A stretch of 64,000 nucleotides of DNA from Photobacterium halotolerans DSM 18316 (lineage in GTDB: Bacteria; Pseudomonadota; Gammaproteobacteria; Enterobacterales; Vibrionaceae). This document shows, piece after piece, positions 1 to 7,068 of this stretch; within the stretch, counting starts at the first letter, position 1, and each line of letters begins with the position of its first letter. Under the pieces are notes generated by a model that worked only from the letters and a program-made list of their open reading frames with translations, searched no databases and was not told the DNA's origin. Both the position numbers and the translations under genes were made by a program. Location of the stretch: positions 1 to 64,000 of the forward strand of contig NZ_AULG01000015.1 in assembly GCF_000425165.1 (NCBI RefSeq), in the 5' to 3' direction.

Positions 1-137
1 GGTAAATTAGAGAGCCATAAAAGCAGTTGAGCCCGATTGAATTTCTTACGAAACACCTCATGCCCATGCTGGTCATGTCCGATACAGTGAAATGTACGTC
101 TACCTAGATCGATGCCAAGAATATGTAAATTGTCCAT
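1..137 (-). CDS. IS110-family transposase, N-terminal fragment
   Basis: The start codon is at 137 and the frame runs off the left window edge. The 45 residues visible begin MDNLHILGIDLGRRTFHCIG and continue through FRKKFNRAQLL, the typical N-terminus of IS110 recombinases. The Asp in GIDLGR (about residue 10) is the first acid of the DEDD RuvC-like catalytic site. The enzyme catalyses excision and site-specific integration guided by a bridge RNA encoded in the element. Whether the rest of the gene is intact cannot be seen here. Confidence 0.85.
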   Translation of the reverse strand, partial: MDNLHILGIDLGRRTFHCIGHDQHGHEVFRKKFNRAQLLLWLSNL

Positions 138-221
138 GATGGAACACCTCAGTGGTTTCGGTTTCCTCAAGCTTAGCCACTGACGTCGCTAGGGGTGAGG
201 TTGGGGCGGACCATATCATTA
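1..221 (-). mobile_element. IS110-family insertion sequence, partial (5' end)
   Basis: This is the transposase-proximal end of an IS110-family element, cut by the left window edge. It comprises the first 45 codons of the transposase and about 84 bp of non-coding sequence upstream of its start (138-221). The outer boundary is inferred from the point where similarity to a dispersed repeat, also present at 7069-7307, begins abruptly at about 222. In IS110-type elements the non-coding end next to the transposase start encodes the bridge RNA, so 138-221 may carry all or part of one. That is inference from the family; I did not fold it. Confidence 0.7.
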
Positions 222-327
222 GAGTACCCAGAAATGCCTTTTGTTCTTTGGTGTGGTCCGGGCGATTGTAGGCGCTCCCGGCACCGACAACCTAAAAATT
301 CGTCCTGAATTTTTCCCTGGGGGAGAG
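222..327 (-). repeat. Truncated copy of a dispersed repeat (copy A)
   Basis: The reverse complement of this stretch matches 7080-7170 closely (roughly 85-90% by eye). It includes a perfect hairpin with arms AAAAATTC and GAATTTTT at 294-301 and 307-314. The second half of the unit, which carries the GTTACTCTTTG/CAAAGAGTAAC hairpin in the other copies, is missing. The break coincides with the presumed end of the IS110 element, as if the IS inserted into this repeat. Confidence 0.75.
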
Positions 328-410
328 GCAAGCCTCGAACTTCTCATTTCTGCTTTTATAACACACGCCAAAATCTATTTAAACTAATTGTAATTCAATG
401 TCTTACTGTC

Positions 411-430
411 ATTCCCGCGCAGGCGGGAAT
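411..430. repeat. dRS3-like inverted repeat (ATTCCC-N8-GGGAAT)
   Basis: The sequence matches the ATTCCC-N8-GGGAAT pattern of the Neisseria dRS3 repeat exactly, and its inner bases GCG/CGC extend the palindrome. Related sequence (ATGGATTCCCGCTTGTCG) ends the larger repeats at 7025-7042 and 7288-7305, so it is probably a module of the same dispersed repeat family. Positions 431-590 contain no convincing gene. Confidence 0.6.
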
Positions 431-591
431 CCATGCGGCAAGTGCAATTCTGTGGTTTCTCTGTACTGGGTAAGTGACCGATGTCGCTTTTCTCACAAGC
501 GTATGCGTCGCTGACTTTTTGGGGTTAGTCATAAAATACAAGAAAAGTATGACATATCAGTTGGTTAGCAGAAGTAGATTGAGTAGGATAC

Positions 592-718
592 ACGACATGG
601 TGTCGTATATTTAACTGATGGGTTTATATGATATGTGCACTTAATTGAATTAAATCAAGTGGTTAGATTAGTTTTGTCTGAAAGGGTTACACGACAGAAT
701 TATGTAAAACCATGTCGT
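592..718. promoter_or_regulatory. Two inverted ACGACA/TGTCGT pairs upstream of the KSTDN gene
   Basis: ACGACA (592-597) and TGTCGT (601-606) form a tight palindrome with a 3-bp spacer. A second pair, ACGACA (691-696) and TGTCGT (713-718), has a 16-bp spacer. Both lie in an AT-rich, gene-free stretch ahead of the 73-aa gene. They could be operator sites or mobile-element ends. No regulator gene is visible nearby and the role is unknown. Confidence 0.35.
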
Positions 719-738
719 TGAATAAAATGTTATGTGAC

Positions 739-761
739 AAGGCTCATATTCTGAGCTTTTG
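739..761 (+). terminator. Hairpin followed by T-run upstream of the KSTDN gene
   Basis: AAGGCTCA and TGAGCTTT pair across a TATTC loop, and the 3' arm ends in TTTT. It looks like a weak intrinsic terminator for transcription entering from the left, or a leader hairpin of the gene that starts at 828. Confidence 0.4.
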
Positions 762-827
762 AATCTTTAAGTTCTAATATCTGACCCTCATGTAAGTTAT
801 GAACTAAAACACAAAAAAGAGTTTATT

Positions 828-1049
828 ATGAGCCAAAAATCAACCGATAATTTAATTCGTCTAGTCAAAGCTGGCGGTAACCTAACAATCGACGTTAGCG
901 ATAAATCTACTGACAACGTTATTCGTATAGCTAAAACAGCTGTCGCACAAAAAAACAAAATTACTTTTACTGGTATGGATAATAAGTCTACAGATAACGT
1001 AGTAAGAGTAATTAAGGCAGGTGGTGAATTCGTACACATACAGCTGTAA
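828..1049 (+). CDS. Small protein of three KSTDN helix-strand repeats, unknown function
   Basis: This 73-aa protein is built almost entirely of three units of about 24 residues. Each begins KSTDN(L/V)(I/V)R followed by an amphipathic stretch (LVKAGG, IAKTAV, VIKAGG) and a short beta-like segment (NLTIDVS, KITFTG, EFVHIQL). The repeat starts are at about residues 4, 26 and 53. The units differ widely at DNA level, so the amino-acid pattern is being kept by selection rather than by recent duplication. There is no signal peptide or membrane segment. An AAGAG ribosome-binding site lies just upstream. The gene is AT-rich and sits between IS scars, with ATAACAAATAAGG, reminiscent of a cassette tail, 6 bp after its stop. 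I cannot name the family or assign a function. Confidence 0.7.
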   Translation: MSQKSTDNLIRLVKAGGNLTIDVSDKSTDNVIRIAKTAVAQKNKITFTGMDNKSTDNVVRVIKAGGEFVHIQL

Positions 1050-1311
1050 GTATCACATAACAAATAAGGAACGTGTCGCGCAGCCGACACTTCTATCCGG
1101 GTGTTGAACAAGCCCGGACAGCCTTAATAACCAAATTGCTCGATTGGGATTCGGTGGAGATTGCGCCCGCGGTTTTCTTCAGGGCGAGCGCAGCCGGGAA
1201 GTGACCACGGTGTGTTTCACTTCAATGGGTTACCGCCTGAATTCGGTCTTGCGTTGACATTCTCCTCGTTGATGATGCTACGCCATTCTCCTTATTGTGT
1301 TTGCCTTCCGG
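1050..1311. other. Gene-free junction between KSTDN gene and IS91 remnant
   Basis: No convincing gene is present. Two short hairpins are visible: GTGTCG (1074-1079) with CGACAC (1086-1091), and a CCGGG/CCCGG pair at about 1098-1119. This side lies beyond the C-terminal end of the IS91-type remnant, where that family carries its oriIS terminus, so part of it may be element end. The exact boundary cannot be placed by eye. Confidence 0.4.
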
Positions 1312-1713
1312 CTATCCCGGTCGGGTGATGCCGACGCAGTGCATTGCATGCTGGCAGCATGGGCAGTCCCGTGTTGCTTTCAGTGGCTCGGTTTTCACAG
1401 GCTGCTGCCATGTTGGCAAGCTGAACAACATCTGTTGGATGGTGAGCCGCAGTGTTCGTGCGCTGCCATGCAGCAAGCCGTAGTCCCGCACCCGTTGCAA
1501 CCCTTTTGGCAGCACATGCTGCAAGATCAGCCACAGGAACTGCACGACCGGCAGGGTACGTGTTGCCGGTTGCCGGGTCTGGCTGTCGGTATAACGGAAG
1601 GTCACCTGACGGTCATTGAACCGGATAATATCCTTGTCGGGCAGAACGCCACGGTAGAGGTAGCGCGACAGGTATTCTGTATAGCCTGGAGATGACGTGT
1701 CGAGCGAATGATA
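1312..1713 (-). pseudogene. IS91-family transposase, C-terminal remnant
   Basis: The reverse strand is open from 1713 down to 1312 and encodes about 133 residues typical of the C-terminal half of IS91/ISCR (Y2, HUH-type) rolling-circle transposases: GYTEYLSRYLYRGVLPDKDI, VTFRYTDS, LQHVLPKGLQRVRDYGLLHG and a terminal zinc-finger-like CPCCQHAMHC. An in-frame TGA at 1714-1716 cuts it off from any N-terminal half, and the replication-initiator domain with the catalytic tyrosines is absent. It is a dead fragment. Sequence from 1717 to about 1829 could not be assigned. Confidence 0.8.
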
Positions 1714-1829
1714 TCAACCCTTATTACTACTTCCGGCATCTGTTTACAGAGTTGCCAAAACGTTCGGTGGGCGATGATATGTCGGCCTGATGCCTTGGAA
1801 TGTTGATCTGAGTGGCATCGAGTAGGGCT

Positions 1830-1985
1830 TCACTGCTTTATTGAGCACTTACGGAAATTGGCAAATGTCGAGAGAACTTTTGAGCGTGATATTGTTTTGT
1901 GGATCAACACGTTGCATTGGTGTTCTTCACCGTGGATACTGAAGCTATGTTTGGCTAAATCAATGCCATAGATAGAATGTGACAT
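1830..1985 (-). pseudogene. Second IS110-family transposase, N-terminal remnant
   Basis: A start at 1985 begins MSHSIYGIDLAKHSFSIHGE, followed by LIHKTISRSKVLSTFANF, the usual opening of another IS110-group transposase. The GIDLAK Asp corresponds to the first catalytic acid. Family similarity stops after about 44 residues and the frame closes at 1830, so only the N-terminus survives, abutting unidentified sequence. It is a different subgroup from the fragment at 1-137, which has GIDLGR. The 1986-2081 stretch upstream is its non-coding end or the flank of the next gene. Confidence 0.75.
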
Positions 1986-2081
1986 AGTAGCCTTCGGTAA
2001 TTTTGTAGTCAGACTTACCTAGTGTGGCAGAGCCTGATGAGGGGGAGTCCATGTCATTCGTTATACGAATAGAGGTAGTCT

Positions 2082-3083
2082 ATGAGCTTTCTGATCTATT
2101 TAGATCAAAATACTTTGAGTAACTTACGTCAACGTAAGCTGAAAGAGTCTAAGAACGAACTGCTTGAGTTGTTTAAATATGTATTAGGATCCGAACAAAT
2201 AACAGTTGTATATTCTCACGTCACCTTGGATGAGATTCTGCAAATATCGAAAACTGAGTATCGACAGGAACATCTCGATGTATTGAATGAATTACAAGCA
2301 AAATATATTGAGCCTTTGGGCCGGAGTTTAAGTCCTTATTCTCCTGAAGTAGTTTGGCGAGCACATATTGACAATAAGCAATCGAATATTGACTTGGGCA
2401 TAACTAATCTAATGGAGGTTAGTCAGCTATCTTCTCGCAAATTTTCTGGACTCCCTGTCGATGAGAGCTTCGCTGATATCAATGAAAAAGTTATATCGAG
2501 TTTGGATACGCTACTTAGTAACTGTGAAAATCAGCTTTCATCAATTGATATCGCGAGCTTAGACGAACCTTTCAAAAGTTACTTTTCTAATATGCAGGGT
2601 CAAATGGACAAACTCAGAGCTAAAGCTGCCACGTTACAGGCACCAGCTATTGCCAGTGACCAGCAACTTGGACCACAGCCTTTCAGAGACATTCCTGAAG
2701 TTAAAGCATTGGAGCTAAAAGCTCTTAATGTTGAAAGTGTTGTAAGTGCGATAGAAGCGACATTTAAAGTTGAGAACAGTAACTTCAATTTGGCTGACTA
2801 TTTCGAGGATACTCCTCAAACTGCTGTCGCACGAGCTTATAGCTTAATGAATTGGGCTGGCTACTACGCAGACGATTTCACTAAATTAAAAAAGAGTAAA
2901 GATCGCTTCAATGCTTCTCACAATGATATGCAGCATGCTGTATCTGCTTTAGGTGTAAGCTTCCTTGTTTCTGATGACAAAAACTTCGTCAAAAAAGCCA
3001 AAGCATGTTATGCATATGTGGACTCTTCAACAGTGGTATGCGAGCCAAAGGAGTTCATCGAACAACATTGCAAATTCGTATAA
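2082..3083 (+). CDS. PIN-like domain nuclease, orphan
   Basis: This 333-aa soluble protein has a split PIN-like layout. The N-terminus MSFLIYLDQNTLSNL carries the first acidic residue (Asp8) after a hydrophobic strand. The C-terminus has Asp282 in HNDMQHAVSALG and SDD at 298-299 in FLVSDDKNF, the usual last acids of PIN ribonucleases. About 200 residues of helical sequence lie between. PIN domains are metal-dependent RNases found in toxin-antitoxin and defence systems, but no antitoxin-like partner is adjacent. An AGAGG site precedes the ATG. The gene is clearly more AT-rich than the core genes around it and is flanked by IS scars and an attC-like tail, so it was probably acquired horizontally. 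Its target is unknown. Confidence 0.7.
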   Translation: MSFLIYLDQNTLSNLRQRKLKESKNELLELFKYVLGSEQITVVYSHVTLDEILQISKTEYRQEHLDVLNELQAKYIEPLGRSLSPYSPEVVWRAHIDNKQSNIDLGITNLMEVSQLSSRKFSGLPVDESFADINEKVISSLDTLLSNCENQLSSIDIASLDEPFKSYFSNMQGQMDKLRAKAATLQAPAIASDQQLGPQPFRDIPEVKALELKALNVESVVSAIEATFKVENSNFNLADYFEDTPQTAVARAYSLMNWAGYYADDFTKLKKSKDRFNASHNDMQHAVSALGVSFLVSDDKNFVKKAKACYAYVDSSTVVCEPKEFIEQHCKFV

Positions 3084-3173
3084 CAAACGACTATGGCGTC
3101 AATCATTAAAATTATGCTGATTTTGCATCCCATAAAACGTCGCTGCGCACCTTAACGCGGCTACATGGAGTTA
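3081..3173 (+). repeat. Possible integron attC-like site
   Basis: Directly at the stop codon the sequence reads TAACAAACG, the usual left end of Vibrio superintegron attC repeats. About 80 bp later comes CGCTGCGCACCTTAACGCGG and then GTTA. Left TAAC and right GTTA are complementary and the 93-bp length fits the attC range. The inner pairing is poor by eye and the right core is not canonical, so it may be a degenerate cassette end or a coincidence. Confidence 0.35.
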
Positions 3174-3403
3174 ATTTGAAACATCAGTCATCTTCGGTTT
3201 TAAGTATCGTGATATGTCGAAGAATTCTGTCGCGCTTGAGTTCGGTGCTTCATTCAGCATGGTTTGATGCACGCCAGACATTCATTCGATGTGGTGATTT
3301 ACTGTTCCAATATTATCTTGCGGGCATAAGGAAAGATGGCTATTCACAGTAATGTTATTCTGAGGAGAGGCGCCTTATCGATAGAAAAGGCGCCTTAGCG
3401 GGG
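3174..3403. other. Gene-free stretch ending in a hairpin
   Basis: No gene is supported here. Near the end AAGGCGCCTT-type arms (GGCGCC at 3369-3374 and 3389-3394) form a stem read on the minus strand after the hydrolase gene that stops at 3404. It probably acts as that operon's terminator, although the T-run is weak. Confidence 0.45.
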
Positions 3404-4000
3404 CTAGCTGGAGTGTGACTCTAATGCTGGCATTATCACTTCCTGGACAATTTGTGTGCCTTCCGGCGTTGCCCAGCTACCGACCAGTTCAGCAATAAGC
3501 TGATTGGTACTGGTGAGGACTACGCCGGCTTTCTCCATCCGCCGCAGCGCCATCTCATCCCCCATCTTGCTGGGGGAGCCGCCTGCATCTGCCACTACCT
3601 GAACATCATAGCCTTCAGAAACTAGGGTTAAAGCGGGATATACGGTGCACACGTCATTGGTGACACCGGCAATGATGATTTTCTTGCGACCTGGCGCTTT
3701 GGTTGCTCTGGCAAAGTTCTCATCATCCATCGCATTGACAATCCCGAGCCGTTTGATGCGTTCAGCAAAGGCCTGCGGTAATTCTTGCGCCAGTTCTTCC
3801 ATCAATGGGCCCTGAGCGTGCTCTTCCATGCTTGAGGTGAATACGACAGGCATATTTAGGATTTTTGCAGTTTTAGCTAGCATAAGCGCATTGCGTTTCA
3901 TTTCCTCTTGTGAAATTGACTGGACCCAGCTCATGGTGCCAACCTGGTGGTCAATGAGCAGCATAGTTGCATTGTCGGCTGTAAAACGTTCGAAACTCAT
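3404..4000 (-). CDS. Isochorismatase-family cysteine hydrolase (YcaC-like)
   Basis: This 198-aa cytoplasmic protein has the isochorismatase-like fold. Asp17 (LLIDHQ), a Lys at 106/107 (GRKKIIIAG) and Cys118 (TNDVCTVYPA) form the expected Asp-Lys-Cys triad, and the cis-peptide neighbourhood GVTNDVC is present. YcaC-type members hydrolyse small amides or related compounds; the physiological substrate is usually unknown. It is the last gene of a three-gene minus-strand operon, 12 bp after the pirin gene, suggesting a shared detoxification or catabolic role under the divergent LysR regulator. The start ATG is followed directly by the family N-terminus. Confidence 0.88.
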   Translation of the reverse strand: MSFERFTADNATMLLIDHQVGTMSWVQSISQEEMKRNALMLAKTAKILNMPVVFTSSMEEHAQGPLMEELAQELPQAFAERIKRLGIVNAMDDENFARATKAPGRKKIIIAGVTNDVCTVYPALTLVSEGYDVQVVADAGGSPSKMGDEMALRRMEKAGVVLTSTNQLIAELVGSWATPEGTQIVQEVIMPALESHSS

Positions 4001-4012
4001 GATGATGTCCTC

Positions 4013-4741
4013 TTAAGCCTGGAGTGGTTTCCCACTGAAAAACATAACTTTTGCACAGTTGTCGTGTGCGGTTAATGTGATCACTTGTTGTGTTGCTTTT
4101 ACCGGGAATACAGGAAGCTTTTGATCTTCCAGATGGAATGTTTGCCCATTGACTGAGATGGCTCCGAAAATGGGCATCACAAAGGCATTGTGGCCGCCAG
4201 GAACCGGCACCTCAATGGTTGCGCCCTGATCCACCGTGATATCCAACAATGTGACAGCCGTTGGGGTGATCAGCGGTGAGGTGATGTCACCATAGCTTCC
4301 TACAGGTACCCGGATGCGGGCGCCGGGTACTTTGACTGACGGCACAGTTTCAGCTTCCAGAATGAAAGGTTGTGGCGCCATGTTCTTTTTATCGTCTGGC
4401 AGATCGATAAAAATTTGCAGAGAGTGGACGGTCTTATCGGGTTCTGCCGGGATCTCCTCGTGTACAATGCCGCTGCCGGCGGCCGTCCAGTGCAAGCCGC
4501 CTGGTTTTATCAGGTTACGGGTTCCCAGTGAATCCCGGTTATCGATCCCTGTTTCAGAGTCTAAAAAAGGATATGAGACTGCTGATAATCCGGCATGTGT
4601 GTGGGGTGGAAATGTAGGCCCACTCATCCAGGCATGGTCCACCCCAATAAACGGGTCGAGCAAATTCGCTTCATCTCGCAATGAATAGGCCCGGAACTGG
4701 CTGCCATGGGTGATAAGCCGGGATGATGTAATAACAGGCAT
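4013..4741 (-). CDS. Pirin-family bicupin protein
   Basis: This 242-aa protein has two cupin halves. The first carries PPHTHAGLSAVSYPF and GLHWTAAGSGIVHEE, the metal-binding histidines and glutamate of pirins; the second half is cupin-like without the metal site. Bacterial pirins can show quercetin 2,3-dioxygenase activity or act as redox sensors. The frame extends 28 codons further upstream into the preceding reductase gene, but I chose the ATG at 4741 because a GGAGT site precedes it and the protein then starts MPVITSSR as in relatives. It is the middle gene of the reductase-pirin-hydrolase operon. Confidence 0.85.
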   Translation of the reverse strand: MPVITSSRLITHGSQFRAYSLRDEANLLDPFIGVDHAWMSGPTFPPHTHAGLSAVSYPFLDSETGIDNRDSLGTRNLIKPGGLHWTAAGSGIVHEEIPAEPDKTVHSLQIFIDLPDDKKNMAPQPFILEAETVPSVKVPGARIRVPVGSYGDITSPLITPTAVTLLDITVDQGATIEVPVPGGHNAFVMPIFGAISVNGQTFHLEDQKLPVFPVKATQQVITLTAHDNCAKVMFFSGKPLQA

Positions 4742-4751
4742 GTTGCACTCC

Positions 4752-5813
4752 TTATTCACTGTACACAGGATAGTCGATATAGCCGCCTTCGTTCCCACCA
4801 TAATAGGTGCTTCGATCAGCCTCATTCATCGGCCAACCAGCTTGTAACCGCGCCACAAAATCTGGATTGGCCAGAACCATTTCCCCGTAGGATTCTAAGT
4901 CCGCCAGGCCGGAGGCGATGTCATCACCGATTTCGTCACGTGGCCGACTGGGACGGTTGACAATCAGGGGGTGCTGCCAAATTTGTCTCAGGGCATGGAG
5001 CAGCGGTTCGTTTCCTAAATGCATGATGTGCAGGTAGGCCAGACCCAGTTTATTGAGCTCCCCGACCAAATACCGATAGAGCGCCGGGCCTTCTTCTCCT
5101 TCATCGAGTCCCCAGATAGCCGTCCCCGGAGAAAGACGGATGGCGGTACGATCCGCGCCGATTTCCTCAACCACAGCTTTAGCGATCTCAATGGCAAAGC
5201 GGGCACGGTTTTCGATAGACCCGCCATATTCGTCGGTACGGGTGTTGGCACTTGGGGCCAGGAACTGCTGAATAAGGTACGCATTGGCGCCGTGGATCTC
5301 GATGCCATCTGCACCCGCTTCAATAGCCCGTCGCGCCGCATAGCGAAAGTCTTCAACAGTCTGACGTACCTCGTCGGTGCTCAGAGCTCGCGGGGTTGGG
5401 ATGGTTTTCATCCCGGTGGCGGTAAACATCTCAGCGCCCGGTGCAATAGCTGAAGGGGCGACGCCTTGACGATGATGAGGTGTATTGTCCGGGTGCGACA
5501 TCCGACCGGCATGCATCAACTGAATGAAAATCCGGCCGCCCTGGCGATGGACTGCTTGAGTAATTGTTCGCCAGCTGGCGACATGGGCGTCTGTGTAGAT
5601 CCCCGGTGTGGCTATGTAACCCTGGCCGTCTTCAGAGGGTTGGACCCCTTCACTGACAATCAGGCCGATACTGGCGCGCTGGCTATAGTATTCTGCCGCC
5701 AGCTCACCAAGGGTGCCGTCGAATTGGGCGCGGGATCGGGTCATGGGGGCCATGACGAGGCGGTTGGCCAGTTCGTAGCGGCCCACTGTGACAGGCTCAA
5801 AGAGTGTGTTCAT
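4752..5813 (-). CDS. Old yellow enzyme family alkene reductase (NemA-like)
   Basis: This 353-aa FMN-dependent NAD(P)H oxidoreductase has a TIM barrel. It begins LFEPVTVGRYELANRLVMAP and carries the substrate-binding pair His174/Asn177 in IEIHGANAYL, then TDEYGGSIENRARF and the phosphate-binding region EMVLANPDFV. Such enzymes reduce activated C=C bonds of enals, enones, nitroesters and quinone-like electrophiles. It is the first gene of a minus-strand operon with pirin and the isochorismatase-like hydrolase and is divergent from a LysR regulator, the arrangement usual for electrophile-inducible reductases. Length and motifs are complete. Confidence 0.9.
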   Translation of the reverse strand: MNTLFEPVTVGRYELANRLVMAPMTRSRAQFDGTLGELAAEYYSQRASIGLIVSEGVQPSEDGQGYIATPGIYTDAHVASWRTITQAVHRQGGRIFIQLMHAGRMSHPDNTPHHRQGVAPSAIAPGAEMFTATGMKTIPTPRALSTDEVRQTVEDFRYAARRAIEAGADGIEIHGANAYLIQQFLAPSANTRTDEYGGSIENRARFAIEIAKAVVEEIGADRTAIRLSPGTAIWGLDEGEEGPALYRYLVGELNKLGLAYLHIMHLGNEPLLHALRQIWQHPLIVNRPSRPRDEIGDDIASGLADLESYGEMVLANPDFVARLQAGWPMNEADRSTYYGGNEGGYIDYPVYSE

Positions 5814-5992
5814 CAGATTGTCCTTCTTTTATCGATGATATGTGCCGTGTTGGCTGTAACCTGATCGCAAACCAGACACCGCAGAGGGTTAAAAAGAGGT
5901 GCAATCAATCGTTGGACATAGTATTGATGAGTGCATAAATGAAATAAATAGGTAAAAATGGAAATGATTGATGCGGTGATGGAGCAATTAAT

Positions 5993-6874
5993 GTGGAACT
6001 GCTGAATGATATGGCACTGTTTGTTGAAGTATGCAAAGTGATGAATTTTCGCCGTGCGGCGGAATCTCTGGATATGCAAAGTTCAACATTATCACGTCGG
6101 ATCAGTAAGTTAGAAAAAGAGATCGGACTTCGCTTATTACACCGGACCACACGCAAAGTAGAGCTGACCGAAGCGGGGCAGATTTACTATGAACGCTGTA
6201 AGCGGATCGTCGACGAGGCCAGGATTGCACATGAACAGTTGGGGGAAATGCTGGCTCAGCCAAGTGGCTGGTTGCGAGTGTCGGTGCCGGTCGACTTCGC
6301 GACGATTTTTCTAGCGCCTGTACTGGTCGAGTTTGCAAGTGCGTATCCTGGGATCAACATTGAACTGGATATGACGCCCAAGCATGCAGATTTGGTGTCC
6401 GATCATGTTGATGTTGCGATTCGTATGGGCGAGCCGCCAGACTCGACCCTGATCGCGCGCAAACTGATGCAGTTTCAATCGCAGCTATTTGCCGCACCGG
6501 GGTATCTGGCGCGGGTAGGAGAGCCTGATCACCCGTCACAGTTGGTTCACCACAACTGTGTTGATTTTCCGAAGTCTGAAGGATGGCGGCTGCAAAAAGT
6601 CGATGAGGTGGTCGAGGTGAAGGTCGGCGGGCGATTCATGCTGAATAATGTCGGTATGATGAAACGTTTGGCGACCTTAAATCAGGGGATTATCCAGATT
6701 CCTGCCTCAGCAATTGCTGAAGAGCTGGAACTGCAACTGTTGGTACCGGTGCTTCCCGACTGGTTCGCAGTACCCTTACCGGTTTATGCTCTGACCGAAA
6801 CGCGGTTGTTACCGGCGAAAGTTCGGGTATTTCTCGATTTCTTGCGGGACAGGCTTGATAGTGTAGTTGTCTAA
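5993..6874 (+). CDS. LysR-family transcriptional regulator, divergent from the reductase operon
   Basis: This 293-aa protein has an N-terminal winged helix-turn-helix (MNFRRAAESLDMQSSTLSRRISKLEKEIGLRLLHR split across residues 16-51) and a C-terminal periplasmic-binding-protein-like effector domain, a CrgA/AaeR-type member. The start is GTG at 5993, supported by a GGAG eight bases upstream; an ATG two bases earlier is out of frame and closes at once. It diverges from the reductase-pirin-hydrolase operon across 179 bp and most likely regulates it and itself. The inducer is unknown. Confidence 0.88.
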   Translation: MELLNDMALFVEVCKVMNFRRAAESLDMQSSTLSRRISKLEKEIGLRLLHRTTRKVELTEAGQIYYERCKRIVDEARIAHEQLGEMLAQPSGWLRVSVPVDFATIFLAPVLVEFASAYPGINIELDMTPKHADLVSDHVDVAIRMGEPPDSTLIARKLMQFQSQLFAAPGYLARVGEPDHPSQLVHHNCVDFPKSEGWRLQKVDEVVEVKVGGRFMLNNVGMMKRLATLNQGIIQIPASAIAEELELQLLVPVLPDWFAVPLPVYALTETRLLPAKVRVFLDFLRDRLDSVVV

Positions 6875-6889
6875 TGCCCCAGATAACAT

Positions 6890-7043
6890 CAAAGAACAAA
6901 AGGTGTTTTCTGGTTACTCTTTGCACCAACAAAGAGTAACTGGCGCGCGTCAGACAATGGCGAGAGAAGCGCCGGACTCAAGCGCGACATACTTACCCAG
7001 CCTTAGAAATCGTACTCGCGGTATGGATTCCCGCTTGTCGCGG
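6890..7043 (+). repeat. Dispersed repeat, copy B
   Basis: This is a direct repeat of 7151-7307 at roughly 90% by eye. It has a perfect 11-bp hairpin, GTTACTCTTTG (6913-6923) with CAAAGAGTAAC (6930-6940), followed by conserved sequence that ends in a dRS3-like ATGGATTCCCGCTTGTCG. The open frames across it exist only because the repeat lacks stops. It directly follows the LysR gene. Confidence 0.8.
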
Positions 7044-7068
7044 AAATAACGGGTTGAAAAGTACATGG

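Noticed and set aside
797..1111. 104-codon frame antisense to the KSTDN gene
   Set aside because: It mirrors the repeats of the sense gene, which has the better start, site and protein pattern.
1292..1695. Plus-strand open frames over the IS91 remnant
   Set aside because: The minus strand encodes recognisable IS91 transposase sequence; the plus frames are shadows.
4742..4825. Upstream extension of the pirin gene
   Set aside because: The extra 28 codons overlap the preceding reductase gene and do not resemble pirins; the ATG at 4741 has a good GGAGT site.
5814..6156. Minus-strand frames upstream of the reductase operon
   Set aside because: They overlap the LysR start region in antisense and have no coding features.
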